64,000 nucleotides of DNA, from the NCBI RefSeq assembly GCF_036013975.1, contig NZ_CP107904.1, positions 1,798,001 through 1,862,000 of the forward strand, given 5' to 3'. The notes beneath the pieces are model-generated. The model was not told the origin of the DNA, did no database searches, and saw only the letters and a list, made by a program, of their open reading frames with translations. The number at the start of each line of letters is the position of its first letter. Positions within the stretch are counted from its first letter, which is position 1. The position numbers and the translations under genes were made by a program. Source of the DNA: Kitasatospora sp. NBC_00458 (GTDB lineage Bacteria > Actinomycetota > Actinomycetes > Streptomycetales > Streptomycetaceae). This document shows, piece after piece, positions 17,404 through 24,310 of this stretch.

Positions 17404-17509
17404 CCGCGCCGCTCACGTCGGCCGCCCGGTCCGGGCGTCGAGGCCCGTGCGCCTCCGCCCCTCGGTACCCCGCCCTCCCGTTCGCCCTCCTTCCCCCAAG
17501 GGGACAGCC

Positions 17510-18013
17510 ATGACCGCATTCAGCTCCGTCACCGAGCACTACCTCCACAACAACGCCGCCTACGCCGCCGGATTCGAGGGTCCGCTGCCGCTGCCCCCGG
17601 CCCGTCGGACCGCCGTACTCGCCTGCATGGACGCCCGGTTGAACGTCTACGGCGTCCTCGGGCTGAACGAGGGCGACTCGCACGTGATCCGCAACGCGGG
17701 CGGCGTGGCGACCGACGACGCGATCCGCTCACTGGCCATCAGCCAGCGGCTGCTGGGCACCGAGGAGATCATCCTGATCCACCACACCGACTGCGGGATG
17801 CTGACCTTCGGGGACGACGCCTTCCGCGAGTCGATCCGCGAGGAGACCGGCGTCAAGCCCCCGTGGGCCGCCGAGGCCTTCGCCGACCTGGAGACGGACG
17901 TACGGCAGTCGGTCGCGCGGATCAGGACCAGCCCGTTCGTCCCGAAGACGGACGCGGTGCGCGGCTTCGTCTTCGACGTGGCCACCGGCAAGCTCGACGA
18001 GGTCGTGCTGTAG
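17510..18013 (+). CDS. beta-carbonic anhydrase
   Basis: A protein of 167 residues. It hydrates CO2 to bicarbonate with a Zn site made of Cys39 (LACMDARL), His92 and Cys95 (IHHTDCGM), and carries the Asp41/Arg43 dyad that gates the site. The block VIRNAGGVATDDAIRSLAISQRLLGT is also diagnostic. The length fits the small actinobacterial class. The start ATG 17510 lies behind AAGGGGACAGCC. Expression is probably tuned by the RHVD leader peptide upstream. It ends in a perfect 18-bp terminator shared with the next, convergent gene. Confidence 0.96.
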   Translation: MTAFSSVTEHYLHNNAAYAAGFEGPLPLPPARRTAVLACMDARLNVYGVLGLNEGDSHVIRNAGGVATDDAIRSLAISQRLLGTEEIILIHHTDCGMLTFGDDAFRESIREETGVKPPWAAEAFADLETDVRQSVARIRTSPFVPKTDAVRGFVFDVATGKLDEVVL

Positions 18014-18066
18014 GGGAGGCCGAAGCCCCGCGACCTGTTCGGCGCACCCGAGGCAGCCCCCCGACC

Positions 18067-18112
18067 GCCCGTGCAGGGCTCACCTCCCCGAAGCGGTGAG
18101 CCCTGCACGGGC
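18067..18112. terminator. perfect 18-bp bidirectional terminator
   Basis: GCCCGTGCAGGGCTCACC, a 10-nt loop and the exact complement, between the convergent carbonic anhydrase and oxidoreductase genes. Confidence 0.93.
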
Positions 18113-18186
18113 GCGGTCCGCGGAGCCCGCCGATGCCCGCCGACAGGCGCCCGGCGCCGACCGGCACCCGCGGCCGTCGGCCCGGT

Positions 18187-18855
18187 TCAGAGCTGCTCGT
18201 CGTCCACCGCGCCGGGCGCCAACGCCGGTGCGGGGAAGGCGTACCGGGCCTCGCCACCGTCCCACCACACGCCGATCGCGAACACCGCCGCCGACTCCAG
18301 CAGCCCCGCCCGCTCCAGCCCGCCGCAGGAGGCGGCCGTGCAGCCCATCGACTCGACCAGCGCGGTCACCAGCTCGACAGCGCCCTGCGAGTCCGCACAG
18401 AACGGCACGGTGAGCGGCATGCCCACGAAGGCGGGGTGGGGCATGGTCCAGATGCTCTCGTGGCAGATGCCGAACACCTTGGCCACCCGGGCGCCGGGCG
18501 CCGCCGCCGCGAGGCGCACCGCGATGGAGTCGCCGCCGCCGGACGTGGTCACCACCGGGCCGCCCGTGCCGGGCGCCATCGGCACGGTGCAGTCCAGGAG
18601 GGTCCGGCCGGCCAGGTCCCCGGCCAGGCCTCCCACCACCGCCACCGCGACGTCGGCGGGCACGGCGACCAGCACCGCCTCGCCGAACCGCGCCGCGTCC
18701 GCCAGCCCCCCGCTGCCCGCGGCCCGGATCCGGGTGGCCGTCTTCAGCGCCGCACCGGGGTCGCGCCCGCCCACCAGGACCTCGTGCCCGGCCCGCACCC
18801 AGGCCCCGCCGAGTCCCGCCGCCATGGCGCCCGTTCCGAGAATGCCGATCCGCAT
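18187..18855 (-). CDS. F420/NADP-dependent oxidoreductase-like protein
   Basis: A protein of 222 residues. The start MRIGILGTGAMAAGLGGAWVRAGHEVLVGGRDP is a Rossmann fold with a GxGxMA loop and an Arg that favours NADP(H). The continuation VLVAVPADVAVAVVGGLAGDLAGRTLLDCTVP matches the NADPH:F420 oxidoreductase family (Fno/NpdG-like), which often reduces F420 or acts on unrelated substrates. A divergent HxlR regulator with a 28-bp palindrome between the two genes suggests redox-controlled expression. The cofactor preference is inferred. Confidence 0.88.
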   Translation of the reverse strand: MRIGILGTGAMAAGLGGAWVRAGHEVLVGGRDPGAALKTATRIRAAGSGGLADAARFGEAVLVAVPADVAVAVVGGLAGDLAGRTLLDCTVPMAPGTGGPVVTTSGGGDSIAVRLAAAAPGARVAKVFGICHESIWTMPHPAFVGMPLTVPFCADSQGAVELVTALVESMGCTAASCGGLERAGLLESAAVFAIGVWWDGGEARYAFPAPALAPGAVDDEQL

Positions 18856-18915
18856 GCCGTTCTCCCCACCTCGTGTCGATGGCGGCCGACCGCCGCTCCC
18901 CGGACACTAGGCGGG

Positions 18916-18943
18916 CCGATACACACCGCACGGTAGGCATCGG
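18916..18943. promoter_or_regulatory. 28-bp imperfect palindrome, candidate HxlR operator
   Basis: CCGAT-N5-ACCG, 2 bp, CGGT-N5-ATCGG. It lies 17 bp before the HxlR start and 60 bp before the divergent oxidoreductase start. Confidence 0.6.
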
Positions 18944-18960
18944 CCGGGCAGGATGTCCGC

Positions 18961-19416
18961 ATGGGAGATGCCGAGAACCCGCCGCCCGCACCGCACCACG
19001 GCACACCCGACGGCGCACGGGACGCCGTCGACCGGGAGGAGGACCTGGGCGGGGACGTGTTCGCGTCCGACTGCCGGGCCCGGATCGCCTTCGAGGTGAT
19101 CGCCGGCCGCTGGGACAGCGTGGTCGTCTACATCCTCGGCGAGCAGGGTCCGATGCGGCCGCGCGCGATGCTCGCCCGGATCGGCGGGATCAGCCCGAAG
19201 GTGCTCAACGACGCGCTGCGGCGGCTGGAGTACAACGGCCTGGTCGAACGCCGCCGCTACGCCGAGAGCCCGCCCCGGGTCGACTACGCCCTGACGGAGG
19301 CGGGTGCGGCGCTGATCGGCCCGATCCGGGCCCTGGGCGCCTGGTCGGCCGCCCACGGTGACGCCGTGCTCGCCGCGCAGGACCGCTTCGGCGCCGAGGA
19401 GGCGCAGGGCGCCTGA
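18961..19416 (+). CDS. HxlR family winged-helix regulator
   Basis: A protein of 151 residues. After an acidic, Pro-rich 35-residue N-terminus comes the HxlR domain: CRARIAFEVIAGRWDSVVVYILGEQGPMRP, then ARIGGISPKVLNDALRRLEYNGLVERR and the wing YAESPPRVDYALTEAGAAL. A Cys at the front of the domain (DCRAR) is in the position used by redox-sensing members such as HypR. It is divergent from the F420/NADP oxidoreductase gene, its likely target. Confidence 0.93.
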   Translation: MGDAENPPPAPHHGTPDGARDAVDREEDLGGDVFASDCRARIAFEVIAGRWDSVVVYILGEQGPMRPRAMLARIGGISPKVLNDALRRLEYNGLVERRRYAESPPRVDYALTEAGAALIGPIRALGAWSAAHGDAVLAAQDRFGAEEAQGA

Positions 19417-19513
19417 CGGGCGCGAGCGGACGGGAGTGCGCGCGTACGGGGCGCGGGCGGACGGGGCGTACAGCAGGGCGTGCGCGGCTGTTTTCGCGCC
19501 CCTCCCGCGCTTC

Positions 19514-20323
19514 TCACCCCAAGACGCGCGGCAGCATCACCCGCACCCATTCCTCCGGCTGCGACAGATGCGGAGCGTGACCGGCACCGTGGTAGAGGTG
19601 CCGTTCCGGCTTGGGCAGCGAGAGATCGATCAGGTCCAGCACCTCCCCGTACATCGGCTGGCTGTCGTCGCTCTGGGTGAGCAGGACGGGCTCGGTGAAG
19701 CGGTTCAGCGCGGTGAGGTCGAGGTCGAGCGCGTCCGGGTCGCGCAGCTCGTCCAGGTACGTCGGCGCGTTGCGGATGTACGTGTGCCGGACCGGCGCGG
19801 GCAGCTGCTCCCACGCCCCCGGTCCGAGGGCGATGGTGTCCACGTACAGTTCGGCGGCCGCCGCGGACTCCGCCTGCTCCAGCAGCTCCCGGACGGCGCT
19901 GATCCGCTCCGCGAAGGCCACCCCGATCGGCCGCAGCTCCGGATCCGCGAGCAGGACACCGGTCGCGGGCGGCTCGTGCACGGCCACGCCGCGCAACAGG
20001 TCGGGGCGGGCGGCGGCGAGGCGCAGGGCGACGAGGGAGCCGTAGGAGTCGCCGATGGCGTAGGCGGGCGCGAGGCCGAGGCCCCGGACCAGGCCCGCCA
20101 GGTCGGCGGCGTCCTCGTAGACGGAGCCCTGGGTGAGCAGGTCCTCGCTGCGGCTGTGCCCGCGCCGGTCGTAGGCGACGACGGTGGCCTGCTCGGCGAG
20201 ACCGGGCAGTACGCGGGACCAGCCGTCGGCGTCGGTCCACGACCCGTGGACCAGGACCAGACCGGGCCCGGCGCCCCGGGTCTCGAAGTACAGCGACACC
20301 CCGTTCACCCTGATCTCGGCCAT
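19514..20323 (-). CDS. alpha/beta-hydrolase
   Basis: A protein of 269 residues from ATG 20323 (MAEIRVNGVSLYFETRG). The core motifs are the oxyanion block LVLVHGSWTDADGW, VVAYDRRGHSRS, the nucleophile elbow GDSYGS, and the catalytic His in HGAGHAPHLSQPEEW. The acid is probably the Asp in LLTQSDDSQPMYG. This layout is that of soluble esterases and haloperoxidase-like hydrolases. The reaction cannot be fixed from sequence. Confidence 0.92.
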   Translation of the reverse strand: MAEIRVNGVSLYFETRGAGPGLVLVHGSWTDADGWSRVLPGLAEQATVVAYDRRGHSRSEDLLTQGSVYEDAADLAGLVRGLGLAPAYAIGDSYGSLVALRLAAARPDLLRGVAVHEPPATGVLLADPELRPIGVAFAERISAVRELLEQAESAAAAELYVDTIALGPGAWEQLPAPVRHTYIRNAPTYLDELRDPDALDLDLTALNRFTEPVLLTQSDDSQPMYGEVLDLIDLSLPKPERHLYHGAGHAPHLSQPEEWVRVMLPRVLG

Positions 20324-20395
20324 CGCGGGCCTCCCGACCTCGGTCGTGCTCCGACTCCGCCCCACCCACCAGCGTGACACACCCGGTCGCCCCGG

Positions 20396-21118
20396 TCAGA
20401 TCAGTGGCCCGAGGACCCCGCGCCCCCAGCGGCCGAGCCAGGAGACGGTCACGGAGTGCTCCGCCTGGCCGTCGGTCGACTCGTCGTAGGGGAGGACGGC
20501 GGTGGGCGCGAGCCAGCCCTCCCCCGGGTCGATGCGCAGGCGCAGGACGCGCAGGGGGCGCTGGAGGGCGACGTAGCGGCGCAGGTCGGAGGTGGCGGGG
20601 CGGTGGTCCTCGTAGCGGTCGTGGACGGTGCGGCAGACGGACTTGATGTCGGTGTCGGAGAGGAGGAGGTAGCGGCTGCCCGGCCCGAGGTTGACGCACA
20701 GGCGCCGGCGGGCGGTCTCGCGGTCCGCGTAGGGGAGGTTCTGGTGGTTGTCGACGTGCAGGCCGGAGCGGAGCCCGGAGGCGGGGTTCAGGTGGGTGAC
20801 GGGCAGGCCGGGGGCGTCGCAGGCCTCACCGAGGGTGACGGGGATGGGGTCCCCCAGCCCGTACACGAGGGTGGTGAGGGCCCGGAGGTCGAAGACGCTG
20901 CCGGGGAGGCGGAAGAGTTCGACCAGCCCGCTGTCCCGGGTGAGGACGCCGGGCGCGAACCGCTCGGGGCAGCCGTCGGAGAGCGGCTGCCAGGCGCCGT
21001 CGGGGAGGACGGCGGCGGCGTCGTGGCCCGGCCGGCGGGTCTGCCGGGAGACGCCGGCCGTCTCGCAGCGGGAGCGCAGGCGGGCCGGATCCTGGAAGGC
21101 GATGGCGGCGGGGTGCAT
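20396..21118 (-). CDS. hypothetical protein with HxD motif
   Basis: A protein of 240 residues, family not recognised. It is the last gene of a tight run (ATPase 21346-21792, small protein 21128-21340, this gene), with only 9 bp to its neighbour. GLHVDNHQNLPYADRE contains an HxD pair, and a later stretch reads RRRLCVNLGPGSRYLLLSDTDIKS. Together these vaguely recall the metal-binding core of Fe(II)/2-oxoglutarate enzymes, but a convincing third ligand and Arg were not identified. It is cytoplasmic and contains several Cys. Its operon suggests a signalling role with the XRE/DUF397 locus. Confidence 0.68.
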   Translation of the reverse strand: MHPAAIAFQDPARLRSRCETAGVSRQTRRPGHDAAAVLPDGAWQPLSDGCPERFAPGVLTRDSGLVELFRLPGSVFDLRALTTLVYGLGDPIPVTLGEACDAPGLPVTHLNPASGLRSGLHVDNHQNLPYADRETARRRLCVNLGPGSRYLLLSDTDIKSVCRTVHDRYEDHRPATSDLRRYVALQRPLRVLRLRIDPGEGWLAPTAVLPYDESTDGQAEHSVTVSWLGRWGRGVLGPLI

Positions 21119-21127
21119 GGCGAGGTG

Positions 21128-21340
21128 CTACTCCCTGTCGTGGCGGCGGCTGTCGAGGTAGTCGTCGGACCAACTGACCCCCCGGTTCACGGCCGTGGCG
21201 AACGTCATCCACCAGATGAGGTCGGCGGAGACGGGCTCCACGAGCGAGGAGGCGAGGGAGGCGAGCCCTGCACTGGCGGCGAACACGATGGCGACGGCTA
21301 CGACTTCGGCGGGGGCGGGGCGGTTGCCGCTGTTACACAT
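21128..21340 (-). CDS. small hydrophobic hypothetical protein
   Basis: A protein of 70 residues from ATG 21340 (MCNSGNRPAPAEVVAV). One strong hydrophobic segment, VVAVAIVFAASAGLASLASSLV, is likely a membrane helix, followed by an amphipathic part and a charged tail (WSDDYLDSRRHDRE). The gene begins 5 bp after the ATPase stop and ends 9 bp before the next gene, which strongly supports one operon. No family was recognised. The short length and N-terminal Cys leave open a small anchor or adaptor. Confidence 0.6.
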   Translation of the reverse strand: MCNSGNRPAPAEVVAVAIVFAASAGLASLASSLVEPVSADLIWWMTFATAVNRGVSWSDDYLDSRRHDRE

Positions 21341-21345
21341 TCGGG

Positions 21346-21792
21346 TCAACTCCGGAGCAGGGGCGGCGGGTTGCGGTTCTCGTCGAGCAGGACACGCACC
21401 CACACCCGCTTGCCGGCACCGCGCCTGACCACGACGCCGAAGTCGAAGGCGAGTTCGCGGACCATCTCGATCCCCCGGCCGCCCTCGCCGAACCGGCGGG
21501 GGCGGCGCTCCAGGAGCGGGAGGTCGAAGCGCGGGTCCCAGACTTCGAGCCGACAGTCGCCGTCGAACTCCTGGAGGTAGAGCCGGACTTCGCCGTGCCC
21601 CTGGCAGGCGTGGACGACGGCGTTGGTGACGAGCTCGGAGACGATCAGGACGAGGTCGTCGACCCGCTCCCCCGCCCACCCCCAGGAGGTCAGCTGGTCG
21701 CGGATCCGGCGGCGAGCGGTCCGCACCGAGGTGCAGTGGTCGGTGAGGGCGGTCTCCCAGGTGCGGAGGACAGGCCGGCTCAAAGTGGACAT
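21346..21792 (-). CDS. RsbW-like ATP-binding protein (HATPase)
   Basis: A protein of 148 residues consisting of one GHKL ATPase domain. The N-box is in LIVSELVTNAVVHA, the G1 region in RLEVWDPR, and the G2 box in GEGGRGIEMVREL. Such streptomycete proteins resemble anti-sigma factor kinases but are usually not linked to a sigma factor. It is divergent from an XRE/DUF5753 gene that is itself followed by DUF397 genes, the arrangement seen at whiJ-like and abaA-like developmental loci. The C-terminal tail is Arg/Asn/Pro-rich. Confidence 0.9.
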   Translation of the reverse strand: MSTLSRPVLRTWETALTDHCTSVRTARRRIRDQLTSWGWAGERVDDLVLIVSELVTNAVVHACQGHGEVRLYLQEFDGDCRLEVWDPRFDLPLLERRPRRFGEGGRGIEMVRELAFDFGVVVRRGAGKRVWVRVLLDENRNPPPLLRS

Positions 21793-21858
21793 GGCGAGCC
21801 CCTTCGGCGCATGCGGGAAGCTCCGTCAGGAGCGTGTCCGCTCGGTCACGTTGAGTGT

Positions 21859-21948
21859 GAATCCTCGCGATTCGAAAACACAACAGAACGTCGTAGAAAA
21901 TCGGTGGATCTTGAAAGCGGCTTGAGTCGCGGCCCCGCTTGAGGCAAG
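21859..21948. promoter_or_regulatory. divergent promoter region of the XRE/ATPase pair
   Basis: This AT-richer stretch holds GAATCCTCGCGATTC (21859-21873, 5-bp arms) and CTTGAGGCAAG (21938-21948), with a second CTTGAG at 21921-21926. They are candidates for XRE autoregulation. Confidence 0.4.
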
Positions 21949-21981
21949 ACTGGTCATCAACATCCGAAGGGAGGAACCCAC

Positions 21982-22842
21982 TTGACCACCGACCTCTCCA
22001 CGATCCGGCAGATCAGACTCGGCGACGAACTGCGAGCCCTGCGACTGGAGCAGAACAAGAAGCTCCTGGAGGTCACGCGCGGTCTGAAGGGTTGGAGCGC
22101 GGCCCGGCTCAGCAAGATGGAGCGCGCCGAGCAGCCCGTCGGCCCCACGGACCTCGCGACCCTCCTGGACTACTACGGAGTCGGCGGCGCGGACCGGGAG
22201 TACTACGAGAACCTCCTCGGCAGCGGCCCGCCGAAGCAGTGGTGGCGCAACCTCGACTACGCCGAGGCGATCACGCCGGCGTTCGCGGAGTACCTCGCGC
22301 TCGAAGCCGAGGCATCGCACATGCTCGACTACTTTCCCTCCGGATTCCCCGGCCTGATCCAAACCGAGGGCTACGCCAAGGAGATGATCGCCGCCGGTCT
22401 CGACTCGCCCAACGAGGAGCGCGTCGAAGCCGGAGCAGAGGTCCGCATCCTTCGCCAACGCCGACTCACGGAAAGTCCGACCCTCACCTTGGAGGCGTAC
22501 TTCGGCGAAGTCGCACTGCTCATCGCAGGCGATCAGTCCGTCCTCGCGAAGCAGATCCGCCACGCCATCGAGGTCGCACAGTCCGCCAACGTCACGCTGC
22601 ACATGGTGCCGCTGAGTTGCGGACGCCCCGGCATCCTCTCATCGGGCATCACTCTCATGCGGTTCCCAGGCGATACCGAAAATGGCTTCGTATTCATCGA
22701 AGCCGTCGGCGGTATGCTCCCGCGTAGAACGGGACGCGACGTTCGACGAGCCGAGCGAGCCTTCGCGCGGGTCAAGCGGCATGCGTTGTCTCCCGACGAC
22801 ACCATCATCGCCCTTGAACGCAAGTTGGAAGAGCTGAAGTGA
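21982..22842 (+). CDS. XRE-family regulator with DUF5753 (WhiJ-like)
   Basis: A protein of 286 residues from TTG 21982, with GAAGGGAGGA upstream. The N-terminal HTH (about 10-70) reads LGDELRALRLEQNKKLLEVTRGLKGWSAARLSKMERAEQP. The remainder is DUF5753, with YFPSGFPGLIQTEGYAKEMI, LTLEAYFGEVAL, IEVAQSANVTLHMVPLSCG and a C-terminal FARVKRHALSPDDTIIALERKLEELK. In streptomycetes these proteins bind DNA and are antagonised by the DUF397 protein encoded next to them. The next gene overlaps by 4 bp (GTGA), so the two are coupled. Confidence 0.96.
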   Translation: MTTDLSTIRQIRLGDELRALRLEQNKKLLEVTRGLKGWSAARLSKMERAEQPVGPTDLATLLDYYGVGGADREYYENLLGSGPPKQWWRNLDYAEAITPAFAEYLALEAEASHMLDYFPSGFPGLIQTEGYAKEMIAAGLDSPNEERVEAGAEVRILRQRRLTESPTLTLEAYFGEVALLIAGDQSVLAKQIRHAIEVAQSANVTLHMVPLSCGRPGILSSGITLMRFPGDTENGFVFIEAVGGMLPRRTGRDVRRAERAFARVKRHALSPDDTIIALERKLEELK

Positions 22843-23072
22843 GCGAGAAGCACGACCCCTACGGCCACGACCCTGCCGACGCGAACTGGATGAAGTCTCC
22901 CTTCTCCGGCGATGGCAACGGCAACTGTGTGATCATCGCCCGCTTCCCCAACGGCGACGTCTGGCTCGGCGACGACAAGGACCTCACCCGCCCCCACCTC
23001 GCCTTCGACCACGCCGAATGGGCCGCCTTCACCAAGGCCATCACGACCGGCTCCCCCGACTTCACCGCCTGA
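22839..23072 (+). CDS. DUF397 protein, copy 1
   Basis: A protein of 77 residues from GTG 22839, overlapping the XRE stop. The DUF397 core is NWMKSPFSGDGNGNCVIIARF, then DVWLGDDKD and HAEWAAFTKAI. DUF397 proteins are small partners or modulators of the XRE/DUF5753 regulators in development. The gene shares 111 identical bases with the second copy downstream. A hairpin after the stop (23078-23107) may reduce read-through into copy 2. Confidence 0.95.
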   Translation: MSEKHDPYGHDPADANWMKSPFSGDGNGNCVIIARFPNGDVWLGDDKDLTRPHLAFDHAEWAAFTKAITTGSPDFTA

Positions 23073-23077
23073 CCCAC

Positions 23078-23107
23078 GAGGGTCCTGCCCACCCGGGTAG
23101 GACCCTC
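23078..23107. terminator. hairpin between the two DUF397 genes
   Basis: GAGGGTCCTGCCC, loop ACCC, then GGGTAGGACCCTC (13 pairs including one G-U), starting 5 nt after the stop of copy 1. Confidence 0.75.
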
Positions 23108-23129
23108 ACTCGCACCGTAGGAGACCTCC

Positions 23130-23363
23130 GTGAGCGCGAAGCACGACCCCTACGACCACGACCCCGCCGACGCCGCCTGGACCAAGTCCCCCTTCTCCGG
23201 CGACTCCAACGGCAACTGCGTGATCATCGCCCGCTTCCCCAACGGCGACGTCTGGCTCGGCGACGACAAGGACCTCACCCGCCCCCACCTCGCCTTCGAC
23301 CACGCCGAATGGGCCGCCTTCACCAAGGCCGTCGAAACCGGCTCCCCCGGCTTCACCGCCTGA
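23130..23363 (+). CDS. DUF397 protein, copy 2
   Basis: A protein of 77 residues from GTG 23130, with its own AGGAGACC site. It has the same length as copy 1 and differs at only a handful of residues (for example Thr for Met in WTKSPFSG). Bases 23220-23330 are identical to 22929-23039. This is a tandem duplication that is recent or kept uniform by gene conversion. Because a hairpin separates the copies, they may be expressed at different levels and tune the upstream XRE regulator. Confidence 0.93.
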   Translation: MSAKHDPYDHDPADAAWTKSPFSGDSNGNCVIIARFPNGDVWLGDDKDLTRPHLAFDHAEWAAFTKAVETGSPGFTA

Positions 23364-23402
23364 CCGGCTCGCCCTCCCCGTGGCCCGCGCCCGCGCTTCC
23401 GC

Positions 23403-23615
23403 TCAGTCGAGGTCTAGGACGACAACGGCGCGGGCGCGGACGGCCGCCACGGACATCAGGCGGGACCACCAGTGCGCCCGTCTGTGCTCGGTTCCCCGGC
23501 GGGGGACGTCCTCCACCAGCTCCGTCCAGGCCCGCTCGTCGTCGAGCCCCTCCGGCTCCGGCGCGAGCTCCTCGTCTTCCCCGTCCTCGCCCTCCGCCTG
23601 ATCCACTGCGGGCAT
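23403..23615 (-). CDS. small acidic hypothetical protein
   Basis: A frame of 70 residues from ATG 23615, with GGGGAGGGG about 6 nt upstream on its own strand. The N-terminal 30 residues are strongly acidic (EGEDGEDEELAPEPEGLDDE), followed by AWTELVEDV and a basic, hydrophobic end. No family was recognised. The good ribosome site and position support it, but short frames arise easily at this GC content. Confidence 0.4.
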   Translation of the reverse strand: MPAVDQAEGEDGEDEELAPEPEGLDDERAWTELVEDVPRRGTEHRRAHWWSRLMSVAAVRARAVVVLDLD

Positions 23616-23762
23616 CAACTACCCCTCCCCACAAGCCGTAGAGCCGCAGCATAACTCCGGAACGGCCGCCTCGTCCCCGACCGCGGCGGCCTCGTCGTGC
23701 CACCCTCCCGCGGGAGTGCGAAGTCGGCGGGTCCGACGTCCCACTCGGCCTCCTCACCCGGG

Positions 23763-24095
23763 TCACGTGTCGTAGTACTCGCCGTCGTCCCCCTGGACCC
23801 GCGCGTCCAGCGCCCTCGCCAGCCGGCACATCTTCGCGAGCAGCTCATCGCCGGGATGCTTGGCCGAGATCCGCCCCGCACTCCACCACAGGGCCTCGCG
23901 GAGGAGTGGGCTGCCCCTCCCCCCGGGGCCGGCTTCGGGAACCCACTCGACGTCCCCCCGCCACTCCTCCGGCGTCGGCAGCATCACGAGTTCGGGATCG
24001 GCCGCGACCACCGCTTCCCATGCGGCCGCGCCGATGTCCTCGCCCTCGTCGTCCCACCAGTCCTGACGCCGCGTGATGTGCACGTCGTAACCCAT
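23763..24095 (-). CDS. hypothetical protein (MGYDVHITR start)
   Basis: A protein of 110 residues from ATG 24095. The start MGYDVHITRRQDWWDDEG and the segment WWSAGRISAKHPGDELLAKMCRLARALDARVQGDDGEYYD match a small streptomycete family that I know only as uncharacterised. An acidic, Trp-rich N-terminus and a helical, charged C-terminus are visible. No signal or membrane segment is seen. The gene is close to no obvious partner. It is likely real because the ends look conserved. Confidence 0.7.
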   Translation of the reverse strand: MGYDVHITRRQDWWDDEGEDIGAAAWEAVVAADPELVMLPTPEEWRGDVEWVPEAGPGGRGSPLLREALWWSAGRISAKHPGDELLAKMCRLARALDARVQGDDGEYYDT

Positions 24096-24310
24096 ACCGG
24101 CCAACGTAGGGCGCAGGACCGACACTTGATCACCGGGCCGGGGCCGGGGGTGGACCGGGGCCGCACGAAGGCGCCCGGGCCTCCGGCGCTCCGGCACGCT
24201 CCGCGCCCTCCTCCGCGCCCTCCCCCACAGGTCAGCGGGCGGGGCCGGTGGTCGTTCGAAGATCACCGAGCAGTATGATCGCTCCGCAACACGACGCGAA
24301 GGGGAGTTCG

